From contig BBDR01000004.1 of NCBI GenBank assembly GCA_001312405.1, positions 313,771 to 377,770 on the forward strand: a stretch of 64,000 bases of DNA, in the 5' to 3' direction. The notes under the pieces are model-generated. The model was not told the DNA's origin. It ran no database searches and saw only the letters and a program-made list of their open reading frames with translations. A program made the position numbers and the translations under genes. Shown here piece after piece: positions 1-8,989 of the stretch (position 1 is its first letter; every line of letters starts with the position of its first letter). Source of the DNA: Clostridium sp. NkU-1 (GTDB taxonomy: Bacteria > Bacillota_A > Clostridia > Lachnospirales > Lachnospiraceae).

Positions 1-113
1 AAGCTCCCACTGGAGCGGATAAGGGAAGGATCATGAAGGTCCTGATGCCCAAGGTGAAAGGAAAAGCGGACGGCAAGGCGGTAAATGAAGCACTGGCATC
101 TATGATGAAATAA
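1..113 (+). CDS. yqeY: YqeY/GatB-like domain protein, C-terminal end
   Basis: Only the last 36 codons are in the window, so the gene starts upstream. The tail contains the pattern MPKVKGKADGKAVNEAL, typical of the C-terminus of the YqeY family, which shares its fold with the tail domain of the GatB amidotransferase subunit. The precise role of the family is not settled; a link to tRNA-dependent amidation is inference from homology. It ends just before a small hairpin. Confidence 0.75.
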   Translation, partial: APTGADKGRIMKVLMPKVKGKADGKAVNEALASMMK

Positions 114-115
114 GA

Positions 116-132
116 AACACCCTGCGGGTGTT
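116..132 (+). terminator. Weak hairpin after yqeY
   Basis: AACACCC and GGGTGTT form a 7-bp stem with a 3-base loop directly behind the yqeY stop codon. The following bases are not a clear T run, so it may only be a weak terminator. Confidence 0.4.
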
Positions 133-183
133 CCTGTATATCCAAAAAGACGGGCGGAAATTAAGAAAAAAGAGGTGTGGATC

Positions 184-1588
184 ATGTATAGGAAAGAAAT
201 AGAAGAATATATAGAGTCACATAAGCAGGAAATGATAGAAGACATCTGTACGCTATGCCGCATTAACAGCGAAAAGATGCCCTACAGGGAAGGGATGCCC
301 TATGGGCCGGGAGCGTTTGATGCGTTGAATGAAGCTCTGGCCATGGCGGAATCCTATGGTTTTTCCATTACCAATTATGATAATTATGTTGGAACGGCAG
401 ACTTAAACCATAAGGAGCACCAGCTTGATATCCTGGCCCATCTTGATGTGGTGCCGGCTGGAGAAGGCTGGAAGGAGACGGAGCCTTTTGAGCCGGTAGT
501 AAAGGGAGATAAATTATTTGGCAGGGGAACAGCAGATGATAAGGGCCCGGCTGTTGCGGCGCTTTATGCCATGAGAGCAGTAAAAGAACTGAATATTCCC
601 CTTAAGAAAAATGTGCGGCTGATCCTTGGAACTGACGAGGAGTGCGGAAGCTCGGACATCGAGCACTATTATGCCATAGAAAAGGAAGCTCCAATGACCT
701 TTTCTCCTGACGGCTCCTTCCCTGTTGTGAATACGGAAAAAGGCGGCTTAAACGGCCATTTTACCGCAGAATGGACTGTCTCTGGCCAGCTTCCGAAGCT
801 GGTGGGCTTGGAGGCAGGAGCCAAGGTAAACGTGGTACCAGGGAAGGCCAGTGCAGTTGTGGCAGGCATTGATGCAGAAGCTCTTGAACATGCCGCAGCA
901 GAATGTGAAAAAAAGGACGGGAATCCGTTTTGAGCTGAAAATGGATGAGGATACAGCAACCATTACTGCTATCGGTGAAAGCGCTCATGCTTCTCTCCCT
1001 GAGGAAGGAAATAACGCCCTGACCGGACTTCTTTTATACTTAACAGAGCTTCCTCTGGCAGAGTGTGAGCAGATGACCATGATCCGCCGCCTTTTAGAGC
1101 TGATTCCTCACGGGGATACTTCAGGAGAGGCTTTGGGAATTGCAATGGAAGATGAGCTTTCCGGCAGCCTGACTCTGGCATTCAGCCTTTTAAAGGTGAC
1201 AGAATCCGGTCTGGAGGGAACCTTTGACAGCCGGTGCCCGGTCTGTGCCACAGAGGAAAATGTTCTGGCGGTAGTAAGAAGGAACATGGCGGAAAAGGGC
1301 TTTACCCTTCATAATGATTCCATGAAGCCGCCTCATCATGTGGATGGAAATTCCGAATTTGTAAAGACCCTGCTGAGTGCTTATGAAAGCTATACAGGCC
1401 GGAAAGGTGAGTGTGTATCCATGGGTGGCGGTACCTATGTTCATGCATTAAAGAACGGCGTTGCTTTTGGCGCTTCCATGCCGGGGACTGATAACCGGAT
1501 GCATGGGGCCGATGAGTACGCAGTCATTGAGGAACTGACCGTAAGTGCGAAAATATTTGCGCAGGTGATTGTTGACTTGTGTTCATAA
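184..1588 (+). CDS. M20 family dipeptidase, PepV-like (frameshifted)
   Basis: Zinc dipeptidase of the M20A/PepV-Sapep type, cytoplasmic, expected to cleave dipeptides. Visible motifs are AHLDVVPAGEGW (metal-binding His and Asp), GRGTADDKGP (bridging Asp and the DDKGP signature), DEECGSSD (catalytic Glu pair) and near the end MGGGTYVHAL and GASMPG. Length of about 467 residues after repair fits the family. The ATG at 184 is preferred because AGAGGTG lies at normal spacing; an in-frame GTG at 175 is possible. The frame breaks in an A7 run at 908-914; with six A the reading continues in-frame to 1588. I judge this a sequence error. Confidence 0.85.
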
Positions 1589-1624
1589 AAATCGTGTTTT
1601 TTATTTTAAATTTATAAATTAGTA

Positions 1625-1653
1625 TTGACAAAAACAGGAAGAGAGCGTAAAAT
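1625..1653 (+). promoter_or_regulatory. Sigma-A promoter of the met leader/metNIQ operon
   Basis: TTGACA at 1625-1630 and TAAAAT at 1648-1653 are separated by exactly 17 bases, a near-consensus promoter. It lies 59 bases upstream of the Met-rich leader peptide and drives toward metN. Confidence 0.7.
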
Positions 1654-1711
1654 ACGCCTCATAAAGGAATTCCTAGTTTGCCTATAGGAATCAGTGGGAG
1701 GAGTAGCTGCC

Positions 1712-1807
1712 ATGAACCAGTGGAAAACCATGCAGATGAATATGAACCAGATGAGCGGCATGTGTATGATGATGTGTCGTGTATCAGAGTGCATAAAAAT
1801 ACGATAA
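1712..1807 (+). CDS. Met-rich leader peptide upstream of metNIQ
   Basis: A 31-codon frame that begins with ATG behind a clear GGGAGGAG ribosome binding site (1696-1703) and ends at TAA 1805-1807. Nine of its 31 residues are methionine, including three consecutive AUG codons at positions 19-21, and three are cysteine. It sits between a near-consensus promoter and a rho-independent terminator, and the next gene is the methionine transporter ATPase metN. This is the layout of a ribosome-mediated attenuator in which stalling at codons for the end product senses shortage. No S-box or T-box consensus is visible in this leader. Alternative: a short Met/Cys metal-binding peptide. I know of no established Met leader peptide of this kind, so function is inference. 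Confidence 0.6.
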   Translation: MNQWKTMQMNMNQMSGMCMMMCRVSECIKIR

Positions 1808-1871
1808 TCATTTCATTTGTATGGATTGTGATTGGAATTCGCTGAGAGCAGCAAAACGCGGAAATTTTAAA

Positions 1872-1905
1872 GGTCGCAAGTCTGTGCAGGGCTTGCGGCC
1901 TTTTT
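1872..1905 (+). terminator. Attenuator-like terminator between leader peptide and metN
   Basis: GGTCGCAAG (1872-1880) pairs with CTTGCGGCC (1892-1900), followed directly by TTTTT. It lies 65 bases after the leader peptide stop and 67 bases before metN, so transcription of metNIQ from the upstream promoter must pass it. I could not define a convincing antiterminator by eye. Confidence 0.7.
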
Positions 1906-1971
1906 GTACCTTAAAGAAACAACCCTTTATGCCCAGAAAGATGGGCAGGAATGAAGAAAGGAAATGGATAT

Positions 1972-2994
1972 ATGCAGTCAGCAGAACCTATTATCCAGCT
2001 GGTGGGACTTGGAAAAGAGTTTCGTACCGCTAACGGCCCGATTAAGGCCCTGGACGATATCAACCTGTCTATTGAACAGGGGGAGATATTTGGAATTATC
2101 GGTTTAAGCGGAGCCGGAAAAAGTACTTTGGTCCGCTGTATCAATTATCTTGAAATACCAACATCCGGAGATGTACTTTTTGAAAACAAGAGCCTGACCG
2201 CTATGCGGCCGAAGGAGCAGAGACTGGCCAGACAGTCCATGGGAATGATTTTTCAGCAGTTCAACCTGCTGGCCCAAAGAAACATCTTACAAAATGTCTG
2301 TTTTCCTCTGGAAATCGCCAAGGTCCCGAAAAAGGAAGGATTAAAAAGAGCTATGGAGCTTTTGGAAATCGTTGGGTTAAAGGACCGGGCCAAGGCTTAT
2401 CCGGCCCAGCTGTCAGGAGGACAGAAGCAAAGAGTCGCCATTGCAAGAGCCCTGGCAACCAATCCCAAGGTTCTCCTTTGCGATGAGGCTACAAGCGCTT
2501 TGGATCCGAATACCACAAAATCCATACTTGGACTTTTAAAGGATATTAATAAGTCCATGGGGGTTACCGTAGTTGTTATCACCCATGAGATGTCGGTAAT
2601 AGAAGCCATTTGTGACCGGGTCGCGATCATTGACCAGAGCCATATCGCAGAGGTGGGAAGCGTTACGGAAATATTCTCTGAGCCAAAGTCGAAGATCGGC
2701 AGACAGCTTATTTTAGGGGATGCAGCGGAACGGGTCAGCTGCTTCGGCGGCTCCAGAAGGGTCCGGATTTCCTTTGACGGACGGTCTTCCTTTGAACCGG
2801 TACTTGCCAATATGATATTGGCCTGTAAGGTCCCGGTAAACATTATGCATGCAGAGACCAGGGATATTAACGGAACCGCTATGGGACAGATGGTCATCCA
2901 GCTTCCGGAGGAGGAAGTGGATCAAACCAGGATTCTTAATTATTTGAAGACAGCGGGAATCACACATGAGGAGGTGAAGGATTATGATCTTTGA
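1972..2994 (+). CDS. metN: Methionine ABC transporter ATP-binding protein
   Basis: ATPase of the MetNIQ methionine importer. Walker A GLSGAGKSTL near residue 40, ABC signature LSGGQKQR, Walker B VLLCDEATSALDP, then the switch His. The C-terminal quarter is a NIL domain, the regulatory Met-sensing domain of these ATPases. The start at 1972 is chosen because GAAAGGAAA is at proper distance; an upstream in-frame ATG at 1951 would add seven residues. It overlaps metI by 11 bases, so the two are translationally coupled. About 340 residues, normal for the family. Confidence 0.93.
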   Translation: MQSAEPIIQLVGLGKEFRTANGPIKALDDINLSIEQGEIFGIIGLSGAGKSTLVRCINYLEIPTSGDVLFENKSLTAMRPKEQRLARQSMGMIFQQFNLLAQRNILQNVCFPLEIAKVPKKEGLKRAMELLEIVGLKDRAKAYPAQLSGGQKQRVAIARALATNPKVLLCDEATSALDPNTTKSILGLLKDINKSMGVTVVVITHEMSVIEAICDRVAIIDQSHIAEVGSVTEIFSEPKSKIGRQLILGDAAERVSCFGGSRRVRISFDGRSSFEPVLANMILACKVPVNIMHAETRDINGTAMGQMVIQLPEEEVDQTRILNYLKTAGITHEEVKDYDL

Positions 2995-3649
2995 TGCAAC
3001 CGTTTTGCAGATGCTTAAAACAGGCATATGGGAAAGCTTGTACATGACATTTACCTCATCCTTTTTTTCATACCTGATTGGAATCCCCTTAGGCATTATA
3101 CTGGTCGTTACGGATAAAGACGGGATTTACCCTATCCCCTGGTTTCAGCGGATACTGGGGCTTGTTATAAACCTGCTCCGTTCCGTGCCGTTTATCATCT
3201 TACTTATTATGGTGCTTCCTATTACAAAGGCTATTGTGGGTACTACCCTGGGAGCAACGGCTGTGATCCCGCCTTTGGTAATAGCTTCCGCACCCTATGT
3301 AGCAAGAGTCGTGGAAGCCTCCTTTAAGGAAGTGGATCCAGGTGTGATCGAAGCGGCAAAATCCATGGGTTCCTCCACCTTTCAAATCATTTGGAAGGTC
3401 CTTCTTCCGGAGGCAAAGCCTTCACTTTTAGTGGGAGCAGCCCTTTGTATTACCACCATACTGGCCTATTCCGCCATGTCAGGCTTTGTAGGCGGAGGCG
3501 GACTTGGAGATATTGCAATTAAATACGGATATTATCGCTATCAGACGGAGATGATGTTCATTACCGTAGCAATTCTTGTCATCATTGTACAGGTTATCCA
3601 GGAAGCGGGAATGAAATTTTCCAGAGTGAGCGACAAGAGAATTAAATAG
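2984..3649 (+). CDS. metI: Methionine ABC transporter permease
   Basis: Inner-membrane subunit of MetNIQ, 221 residues with about five hydrophobic segments. The cytoplasmic coupling motif is visible as EVDPGVIEAAKSMGSS, and GFVGGGGLGDIAIKYGY near the end is typical of MetI. Intact reading frame. It overlaps the end of metN and is followed by metQ after 46 bases. Confidence 0.93.
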   Translation: MIFDATVLQMLKTGIWESLYMTFTSSFFSYLIGIPLGIILVVTDKDGIYPIPWFQRILGLVINLLRSVPFIILLIMVLPITKAIVGTTLGATAVIPPLVIASAPYVARVVEASFKEVDPGVIEAAKSMGSSTFQIIWKVLLPEAKPSLLVGAALCITTILAYSAMSGFVGGGGLGDIAIKYGYYRYQTEMMFITVAILVIIVQVIQEAGMKFSRVSDKRIK

Positions 3650-3695
3650 TAACTGCCTAAGGCGTTACCATAAAAAAATTTAAGGAGGAAAAATT

Positions 3696-4591
3696 ATGAA
3701 AAAAATCACTTTATGTACTTACGGCAGCACTGTTAGTAGCAGGAGCGCTGACCGCATGCTCAGGAAGTAAGGGAGCACCGGAAACAACTGGGGCAACACA
3801 GGCTGCATCATCTGAGGAAACAAATGCAGAAGAAACAACGGCAGCAGAAGCATCCGGTGAACTGGAGAAAATCGTTGCCGGCGCAACTCCTTCTCCTCAT
3901 GCAGAGATTTTAAATGCTGCAAAAGATATCCTGAAAGAAAAAGGCTTTGAGCTGGTTGTCAAGGAGTATACGGATTATGTGCAGCCAAACCTGGCTCTTG
4001 AATCCGGAGACTTAGATGCGAACTATTTCCAGCACAAGCCATATATGGATCAGTTTAATGAGGAAAAAGGAACCGATCTTGTAAGTGCGGCAGCCATTCA
4101 TTATGAGCCCTTCGGCATTTATGCAGGAAAGACCGATTCCATTGATAAGCTTGCTGACGGAGCCCAGATCGCAGTTCCAAATGACGTTTCCAACGAAGCA
4201 AGAGCTCTTCTTTTACTGGCAGACCAGGGCCTGATTGAATTAAAGGAAGGCGTAGAGCTTGATGCAACCAAGAATGATATTGTAAAGAATGAAAAGAATT
4301 TTAAAATCGTTGAAGTAGAAGCAGCTCAGCTTCCCCGTTCCTTAGGTGATGTGGATGTGGCTGTTATCAATGGAAACTACGCCATTGAGGCAGGCTTAAA
4401 GGTATCTGATGCTCTGGCTGTTGAGGATGCCAAGTCTGTGGCAGCAACCCGTTACAGTAATATTATTGCAGTACGTGCGGGAGAGGAAAGCAGTGAGAAG
4501 ACAAAAGCCCTTGTTGAGGCTTTGACAAGCGATACCATTAAAAAAGTTTCTTGAAGATACCTACGATGGTGCAGTAGTTCCTTCTTTCTAA
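3696..4591 (+). CDS. metQ: Methionine-binding lipoprotein MetQ (two frameshifts)
   Basis: Substrate-binding lipoprotein of the MetNIQ importer. The true start is the ATG at 3696 behind AAGGAGG. The signal peptide and lipobox (LVAGALTAC) read only after removing one A from the A7 run at 3699-3705. The middle part shows NLALESGDLDANYFQHKPY, a NlpA/MetQ signature. A second shift in the A6 run at 4540-4545 truncates the end; with five A the C-terminus reads LEDTYDGAVVPSF and stops at 4591. Both breaks fit homopolymer error. Confidence 0.88.
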
Positions 4592-4620
4592 ATAAGAGAT
4601 TTTTGCAGCAATGATAAATA

Positions 4621-4664
4621 GCCGTTATGGAGACAGCTTTGTGCCGCTTCCATAGCGGCTTTTT
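4621..4664 (+). terminator. Terminator of the metNIQ operon
   Basis: GCCGTTATGGA (4621-4631) and TCCATAGCGGC (4649-4659) form an 11-bp stem with one G-T pair, followed by TTTTT. Confidence 0.8.
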
Positions 4665-4853
4665 GAGGCAAAAGGTTGATGGCAGAAAATATTAATTTTA
4701 CAGATAATGGAAATTATTGTATAATTGTCATATTGTGGTCGCAAGGACGTGACCATAATCGGATGGACGGCAGCAGAGAATGCTGCCTTTTATCAGAAGC
4801 TGCGTTGCATCTTCTGATAAGCCCATATTATGACAAAAAAGGAGATGATAGAA

Positions 4854-5201
4854 ATGGATCAGGATAATCAAGATGGTTCCTGGCAGGAACCCCAGGATTT
4901 GGATCGCGATGCAGGATATAAGCAGCCTGAGAGGCCAGCCCAGAACAATATGGCACTTGCTTCTCTGGTCATGGGGATTCTTGGGATTATTACCTCCTGC
5001 TGCTGTTACGGAGGCTTGATTTTTGGAAGCCTTGGGATATTGTTTGCCCTGCTTTCTAAGACGGAAGACAGGTTTGAAGGCTATGCAAAGGCAGGCCTTA
5101 TTACTTCCTCCATTGCATTTGTGCTGGTTGTATTAGTTGTTATCATATTTATTGGAGCTGTGGCAATAAGTGACTTGGGATTAGGAGGTGCGCTTTCGTG
5201 A
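4854..5201 (+). CDS. DUF4190-like small membrane protein
   Basis: 115-residue protein with a polar, Gln/Asp-rich N-terminus of about 35 residues and two hydrophobic segments around a CCCYGG turn and a second segment rich in Val/Ile. This is the layout of DUF4190-type proteins. Start at 4854 is favoured by AAGGAG seven to eight bases upstream; an ATG at 4830 is in frame. It overlaps the next gene by four bases (ATGA-like coupling with GTG/ATG). A stable hairpin (ATCAGAAG/CTTCTGAT, 4794-4820) lies just upstream. Function unknown. Confidence 0.7.
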   Translation: MDQDNQDGSWQEPQDLDRDAGYKQPERPAQNNMALASLVMGILGIITSCCCYGGLIFGSLGILFALLSKTEDRFEGYAKAGLITSSIAFVLVVLVVIIFIGAVAISDLGLGGALS

Positions 5202-6028
5202 AAACTTCATCATCAGAACTTAAAATGCGTGCAAAGCGGACCTTGAAAGGCAGATACGGCCTGTGCATTGGTATCCAGTTTATTGAATTTGCCATTCTTC
5301 TGGCAATATCTCTGGTGTATATTTTAACGTCATTTTCTTTGGGCTTGGTGAGAGATCCTTTTAATGACGGCGTACGCGGCATATCAGCAGGATATGTGGT
5401 CATGAAGGCAGGAGTTTATTTATCCTTCCTGGTAATTCTCTCTGTATACGGTCTTTTAAAGCCGGGTGTACTTAAGTTTTATCTGAATATGAGCACTGGC
5501 CAAACCGCCAGACTGTCTGATCTGCTCTTTGCTTTTCAGAACAAGCCTCATAGGTTTATAGGACTTTATTTTATAAATCTTTTGATAGGATTTGCATGGG
5601 GGATTCCCTACTTTGTAGTACTCTTTGTAGCATTCATCACTGATTATATACCGGTCATGGTGGTATTGCTGGTACTTACGTACCTGCTTCTGCTCATTGG
5701 AAGTTTTATTACAATGCTGTATTTATCCCAGTCCATGTTTCTTTTAATCGAGTCTCCGGATCAGAGGGTATTTGGGAGTCTTAAGGAAAGCGCGGCCATG
5801 ATGAAGGGCAATAAGGGAGGTCTTTTTTTACCTTTCTATAAGCTTCATTGGGATGATAGTCCTGGGATACTTTTCCATGGGAGTCGGCTTCCTCTGGATC
5901 AGCCCTATATTCACGCCACCCTGACAGAGTATTATCTGGATCTTAAGGAGCGGCTTTCCTATAATTCCCCTAAAACAGGCGAAGAAGTCTCCTATGAGTC
6001 CATGTGGAACCAGGAAAATCAGTGGTAG
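5198..6028 (+). CDS. DUF975 family membrane protein with a scrambled internal segment
   Basis: Integral membrane protein of the DUF975 family (also seen next to DUF4190-type proteins), with a KMRAKRTLKGRYG start and several hydrophobic helices. The frame is open from start to stop, but residues about 209-235 are polar and unlike a membrane helix. Reading the T7 run at 5823-5829 as six T gives a hydrophobic stretch (FYLSISFIGMIVLGY and onward), and adding one C at 5903-5905 brings the frame back before PYIHATLTEYYLDL. So two opposite one-base errors probably cancel each other. Function of the family is unknown. Confidence 0.75.
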   Translation: MKTSSSELKMRAKRTLKGRYGLCIGIQFIEFAILLAISLVYILTSFSLGLVRDPFNDGVRGISAGYVVMKAGVYLSFLVILSVYGLLKPGVLKFYLNMSTGQTARLSDLLFAFQNKPHRFIGLYFINLLIGFAWGIPYFVVLFVAFITDYIPVMVVLLVLTYLLLLIGSFITMLYLSQSMFLLIESPDQRVFGSLKESAAMMKGNKGGLFLPFYKLHWDDSPGILFHGSRLPLDQPYIHATLTEYYLDLKERLSYNSPKTGEEVSYESMWNQENQW

Positions 6029-6080
6029 AACCGTGTCATACAAAGGGGGTACGCATAGAATATACTAAGGAGGTGTATCT

Positions 6081-6341
6081 ATGCGAATTTGCGATCTCAA
6101 ACAAAAGGAAGTAATTAATATCTGTGACTGCAGACGCCTCGGTTATGTTGGTGATGTGGATTTTGACATGGAAACAGGCTGCCTTATAGCCATTATCGTA
6201 CCAGGACCAGGGTGCTTTTGCGGCTTTTTAGTCAGGGAGAGAGAATATGTGATTCCCTTCTGCGACATAAGGCAGGTAGGGCCAGACATCATCCTTGTAA
6301 ACGTGGATTTGGAGAAAGCAACGGAAAGATGCGGGATATAG
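6081..6341 (+). CDS. YlmC/YmxH family PRC-barrel sporulation protein
   Basis: 86 residues, intact, behind AAGGAGGTG. Begins MRICDLKQKEVINI and contains the GPGCFCGFL segment and the RQVGPDIILV strand typical of the YlmC/YmxH family, PRC-barrel proteins common in spore-forming Firmicutes. Molecular role is not established. It precedes nrdR, separated by a gene-free stretch of about 170 bases with no recognisable signal. Confidence 0.8.
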   Translation: MRICDLKQKEVINICDCRRLGYVGDVDFDMETGCLIAIIVPGPGCFCGFLVREREYVIPFCDIRQVGPDIILVNVDLEKATERCGI

Positions 6342-6514
6342 GGAGGATGGGCTTGCAGAACTTTGGATTGTAAGTTATGATATATACAGGTAATTCGATT
6401 CGCCTTTGGCTCATCGAACGGCTGATTTACTAAGTTCAATTTCAATTGCCTTTGCATTTATTAAGTAAATTATGCCAATAATAATACAGTCCGTAAGACA
6501 GGAGGACCAGAAAC

Positions 6515-6967
6515 GTGAAATGCCCATTTTGCAATGAAGCAGATACAAAGGTCATTGATTCCCGGCCGGCAGACGACAACAGCTCAATCAGACGCCGCAG
6601 ACAGTGTGAGAAATGCGGAAAGCGGTTTACCACCTATGAGAAGCTGGAGACCATGCCTCTCATGGTAATTAAAAAGGATAATTCCAGAGAAGTTTATGAC
6701 CGTTCCAAAATAGAATCAGGAATTCTTCATTCCTGCCATAAGCGGCCGGTATCATCCCAGCAGATTGATTCCATGGTAGATGAGATAGAGACCCAGGTTT
6801 TTAACCGTGAGGAAAGGGAAGTAGAAAGCACGGTGATCGGAGAGCTTGTCATGAAAAAGCTGCAGGAAGTTGATGAGGTGGCCTATGTGCGCTTTGCTTC
6901 CGTATACAGGGAATTTAAAGACGTGAGTACCTTTATGGAAGAAATAGGAAAATTGTTAAAAAAGTAG
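6515..6967 (+). CDS. nrdR: Transcriptional repressor NrdR
   Basis: Zinc-ribbon/ATP-cone repressor of ribonucleotide reductase genes. The N-terminus has the four zinc cysteines (MKCPFCNEADTKVIDSRP and CEKCGKRFTTYE) and the ATP-cone follows from about residue 48. 150 residues, full length. It starts with GTG at 6515, with GGAGG ten bases upstream. Palindromic NrdR-type boxes are present in front of nrdD in this same window (25260-25304), which is the probable target. Confidence 0.95.
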   Translation: MKCPFCNEADTKVIDSRPADDNSSIRRRRQCEKCGKRFTTYEKLETMPLMVIKKDNSREVYDRSKIESGILHSCHKRPVSSQQIDSMVDEIETQVFNREEREVESTVIGELVMKKLQEVDEVAYVRFASVYREFKDVSTFMEEIGKLLKK

Positions 6968-6974
6968 GAGATTT

Positions 6975-7544
6975 ATGTTTAAGGTATTTTATCCGGATGA
7001 AGATGCAGCTTCTGCATATGACATATCCTTTGAAAAATTATATAAGAACGGGATCAGAGGCGTGATTTTTGATATTGACAATACTCTGGTGCCCCATGAT
7101 GCGCCTGCAGATGAAAGGGCAAAGAAGCTGTTTTTACGTCTGCATGAGCTTGGGATGGAAACCTGCCTTCTTTCTAATAACAAAGAGCCGAGAGTGGCTA
7201 CCTTTGCCAGGGCTGCGGGTGGTTCCCGCTACATTTATAATGGAAACAAGCCCGGAAGAAAAGGATATCAAAGAGCGATGAAACTCATGGGAACGGATGC
7301 GAAACATACGGTTTTTGTGGGAGATCAGCTTTTTACCGATGTTTATGGGGCCAAGAGAGCCGGGATCCGCAGCATTCTGGTTAAGCCGATTCATCCGAAG
7401 GAAGAAATCCAAATCGTTTTAAAGAGATATTTAGAAGCAGTTGTACTATATTTTTACCGCAGGGATAAGAAAAGAAAAAAAAGTGAACAGCATACAGGTA
7501 AAATAAAATTCCTGGCGGGTAAAAGACAACCTGGCAGGTTATAA
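6975..7544 (+). CDS. yqeG: YqeG family HAD-IIIA phosphatase
   Basis: HAD-superfamily hydrolase, cytoplasmic. Motif I is FDIDNTLVPHD, motif II LLSNNKE, motif III around NKPGRKGYQ and motif IV VGDQLFTDV, all in order. It follows nrdR by seven bases and so is in one operon. The C-terminus after YFYRRDKKRKK is unusual; reading the A8 run near 7475 as A7 would end the protein at 7506 with KKVNSIQVK, which is closer to the usual length. The substrate is not established. Confidence 0.85.
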   Translation: MFKVFYPDEDAASAYDISFEKLYKNGIRGVIFDIDNTLVPHDAPADERAKKLFLRLHELGMETCLLSNNKEPRVATFARAAGGSRYIYNGNKPGRKGYQRAMKLMGTDAKHTVFVGDQLFTDVYGAKRAGIRSILVKPIHPKEEIQIVLKRYLEAVVLYFYRRDKKRKKSEQHTGKIKFLAGKRQPGRL

Positions 7545-7686
7545 TACGGATGAGACGGTCCGGACAAGCCGGCTGATCCGGGCATACAGGAAATTACAAT
7601 AAGAGATCCATGACTTGCTGACAGGAAGAAACACCTTTGGTATTTTTATGCCCATAAAGCATGGATTGAAAGGTGGTAGAAGGAAT

Positions 7687-8149
7687 ATGAAAATTCTTGT
7701 ATTAAACGGACCGAATCTGAATTTTTTGGGAATTCGTGAAAAAGGGATATACGGAACAGAGGATTATCATGCACTGGTATCCATGCTGGAAGAGAAAGCC
7801 CAGAGAGAAGGTCATGAGCTGGAAGTCTATCAGAGCAATTATGAAGGCGGAATCATTGACAAGATTCAGGAGGCGTATCACAATGGAACAGAAGATTATC
7901 ATCAATCCCGGAGCATTTACCCATTACAGCTATGCCATAAGAGATGCCCTGGGTTCTGTGGAGATGCTTAAGGTTGAAGTCCATATATCCAATGTCCATA
8001 AAAGGGAGGAGTTCCGCCATACATCGGTGACTGCTCCTGTTTGTACCGGTCAGGTGGTTGGTCTGGGGCTTAAAGGATATGCCCTGGCAATGGATTTTTT
8101 TAACAGGAAAATAACCGCTCTGATTCAAAGAAAAGGGAGATATTTGTAA
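7687..8149 (+). CDS. aroQ: 3-dehydroquinate dehydratase type II (frameshifted)
   Basis: Third step of the shikimate pathway, dehydration of 3-dehydroquinate. Start at 7687 gives [18 protein letters not shown], the family hallmark with the catalytic Tyr shortly after. The middle reads [20 protein letters not shown], then the frame changes around 7890-7900 (net +1, or two bases missing) and continues as [18 protein letters not shown] with the conserved catalytic His later in VEVHISN. About 150 residues when joined, normal length. The break is probably a sequence error. Confidence 0.88.
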
Positions 8150-8226
8150 AAAACGGTTGAAAATGTATTTGTTATAGTATAGAATATAAAAGGTTAAGAA
8201 GAGAAATTCAAGGAGGAATATCATTT

Positions 8227-8784
8227 ATGATATCAGCGGGTGATTTTAGAAACGGTATCACATTGGAGATCGAGGGTACTGTTTATCAGATTATGGAGTT
8301 CCAGCATGTAAAACCTGGAAAGGGTGCTGCATTCGTAAGAACTAAGATTAAAGATGTGTTAAACGGCGGCATTAACGAGCGCACATTCCGCCCGACAGAG
8401 AAGTTCCCACAGGCAAGAATCGATAGATTTGACATGCAGTATCTGTATGCTGATGGAGATCTTCATAACTTTATGGATACGAACACCTATGAGCAGATAG
8501 CGTTATCTCCAGATGTGATCGGTGATGCGTTAAAGTTTGTGAAAGAGAATGAGACGGTTAAGGTATGTTCTTATAATGGTAAGGTATACTCTATAGAGCC
8601 TCCATTATTCGTGGAGTTAGTTATTACAGATACAGAGCCGGGATTCAAGGGTGATACCGCTCAGGGAGCTACAAAGCCAGCTACGGTTGAGACTGGTGCA
8701 GTAGTATATGTTCCCTTATTTGTAGATCAGGGTGACAAGATCAAGATTGATACACGTACAGGTGAATATCTGTCCAGAGTTTAA
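8227..8784 (+). CDS. efp: Translation elongation factor P
   Basis: Intact 185-residue EF-P, which helps ribosomes through polyproline stretches. The first KOW-like domain has the modification loop [14 protein letters not shown] with Lys32 in the usual place; two OB domains follow, ending in [12 protein letters not shown]. Strong GGAGGAATATC ribosome binding site. The order aroQ then efp is common in Clostridia. Confidence 0.97.
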   Translation: MISAGDFRNGITLEIEGTVYQIMEFQHVKPGKGAAFVRTKIKDVLNGGINERTFRPTEKFPQARIDRFDMQYLYADGDLHNFMDTNTYEQIALSPDVIGDALKFVKENETVKVCSYNGKVYSIEPPLFVELVITDTEPGFKGDTAQGATKPATVETGAVVYVPLFVDQGDKIKIDTRTGEYLSRV

Positions 8785-8788
8785 AAAG

Positions 8789-8818
8789 AAAAGGACCGGG
8801 CAAACCGCAGGTCCTTTT
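8789..8818 (+). terminator. Terminator after efp
   Basis: AAAAGGACC and GGTCCTTTT form a 9-bp inverted repeat five bases behind the efp stop codon, with T-rich sequence at the end. Confidence 0.8.
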
Positions 8819-8839
8819 AATTATTTGTGATATCGTGAA

Positions 8840-8882
8840 AACAACGTAGAAGAGATGATTCTCATATTCCTACGTTGTTTTT
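8840..8882 (+). terminator. Second hairpin terminator
   Basis: AACAACGTAG (8840-8849) and CTACGTTGTT (8870-8879) form a 10-bp stem ending in a T run. It follows the efp terminator and may be a backup. Confidence 0.7.
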
Positions 8883-8955
8883 GTGTTATAAAGGCATTTG
8901 CCAGACGCGTTCAAAATCTTAGCAGGAGAACCTTATGATTGTGGGGATAATGTTC

Positions 8956-8989
8956 AAAAAAGCAACCACTGTGAATGTGGTTGCTTTTT
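8956..8989. terminator. Bidirectional terminator between convergent operons
   Basis: GCAACCAC and GTGGTTGC flank a short loop, with A6 before and T5 after, so it can act on both strands. It lies between efp (plus) and the OPA/MFS transporter operon (minus). Confidence 0.75.

Noticed and set aside
1625..1905. SAM-I riboswitch or methionine T-box before metN
   Set aside because: Neither the S-box core nor the GGGTGGNACCGCG T-box motif is found in the leader.
7545..7686. Remnant of aroE between yqeG and aroQ
   Set aside because: AGYNTDE in this stretch recalls a motif of shikimate dehydrogenase, but the match is seven residues and the rest does not fit.
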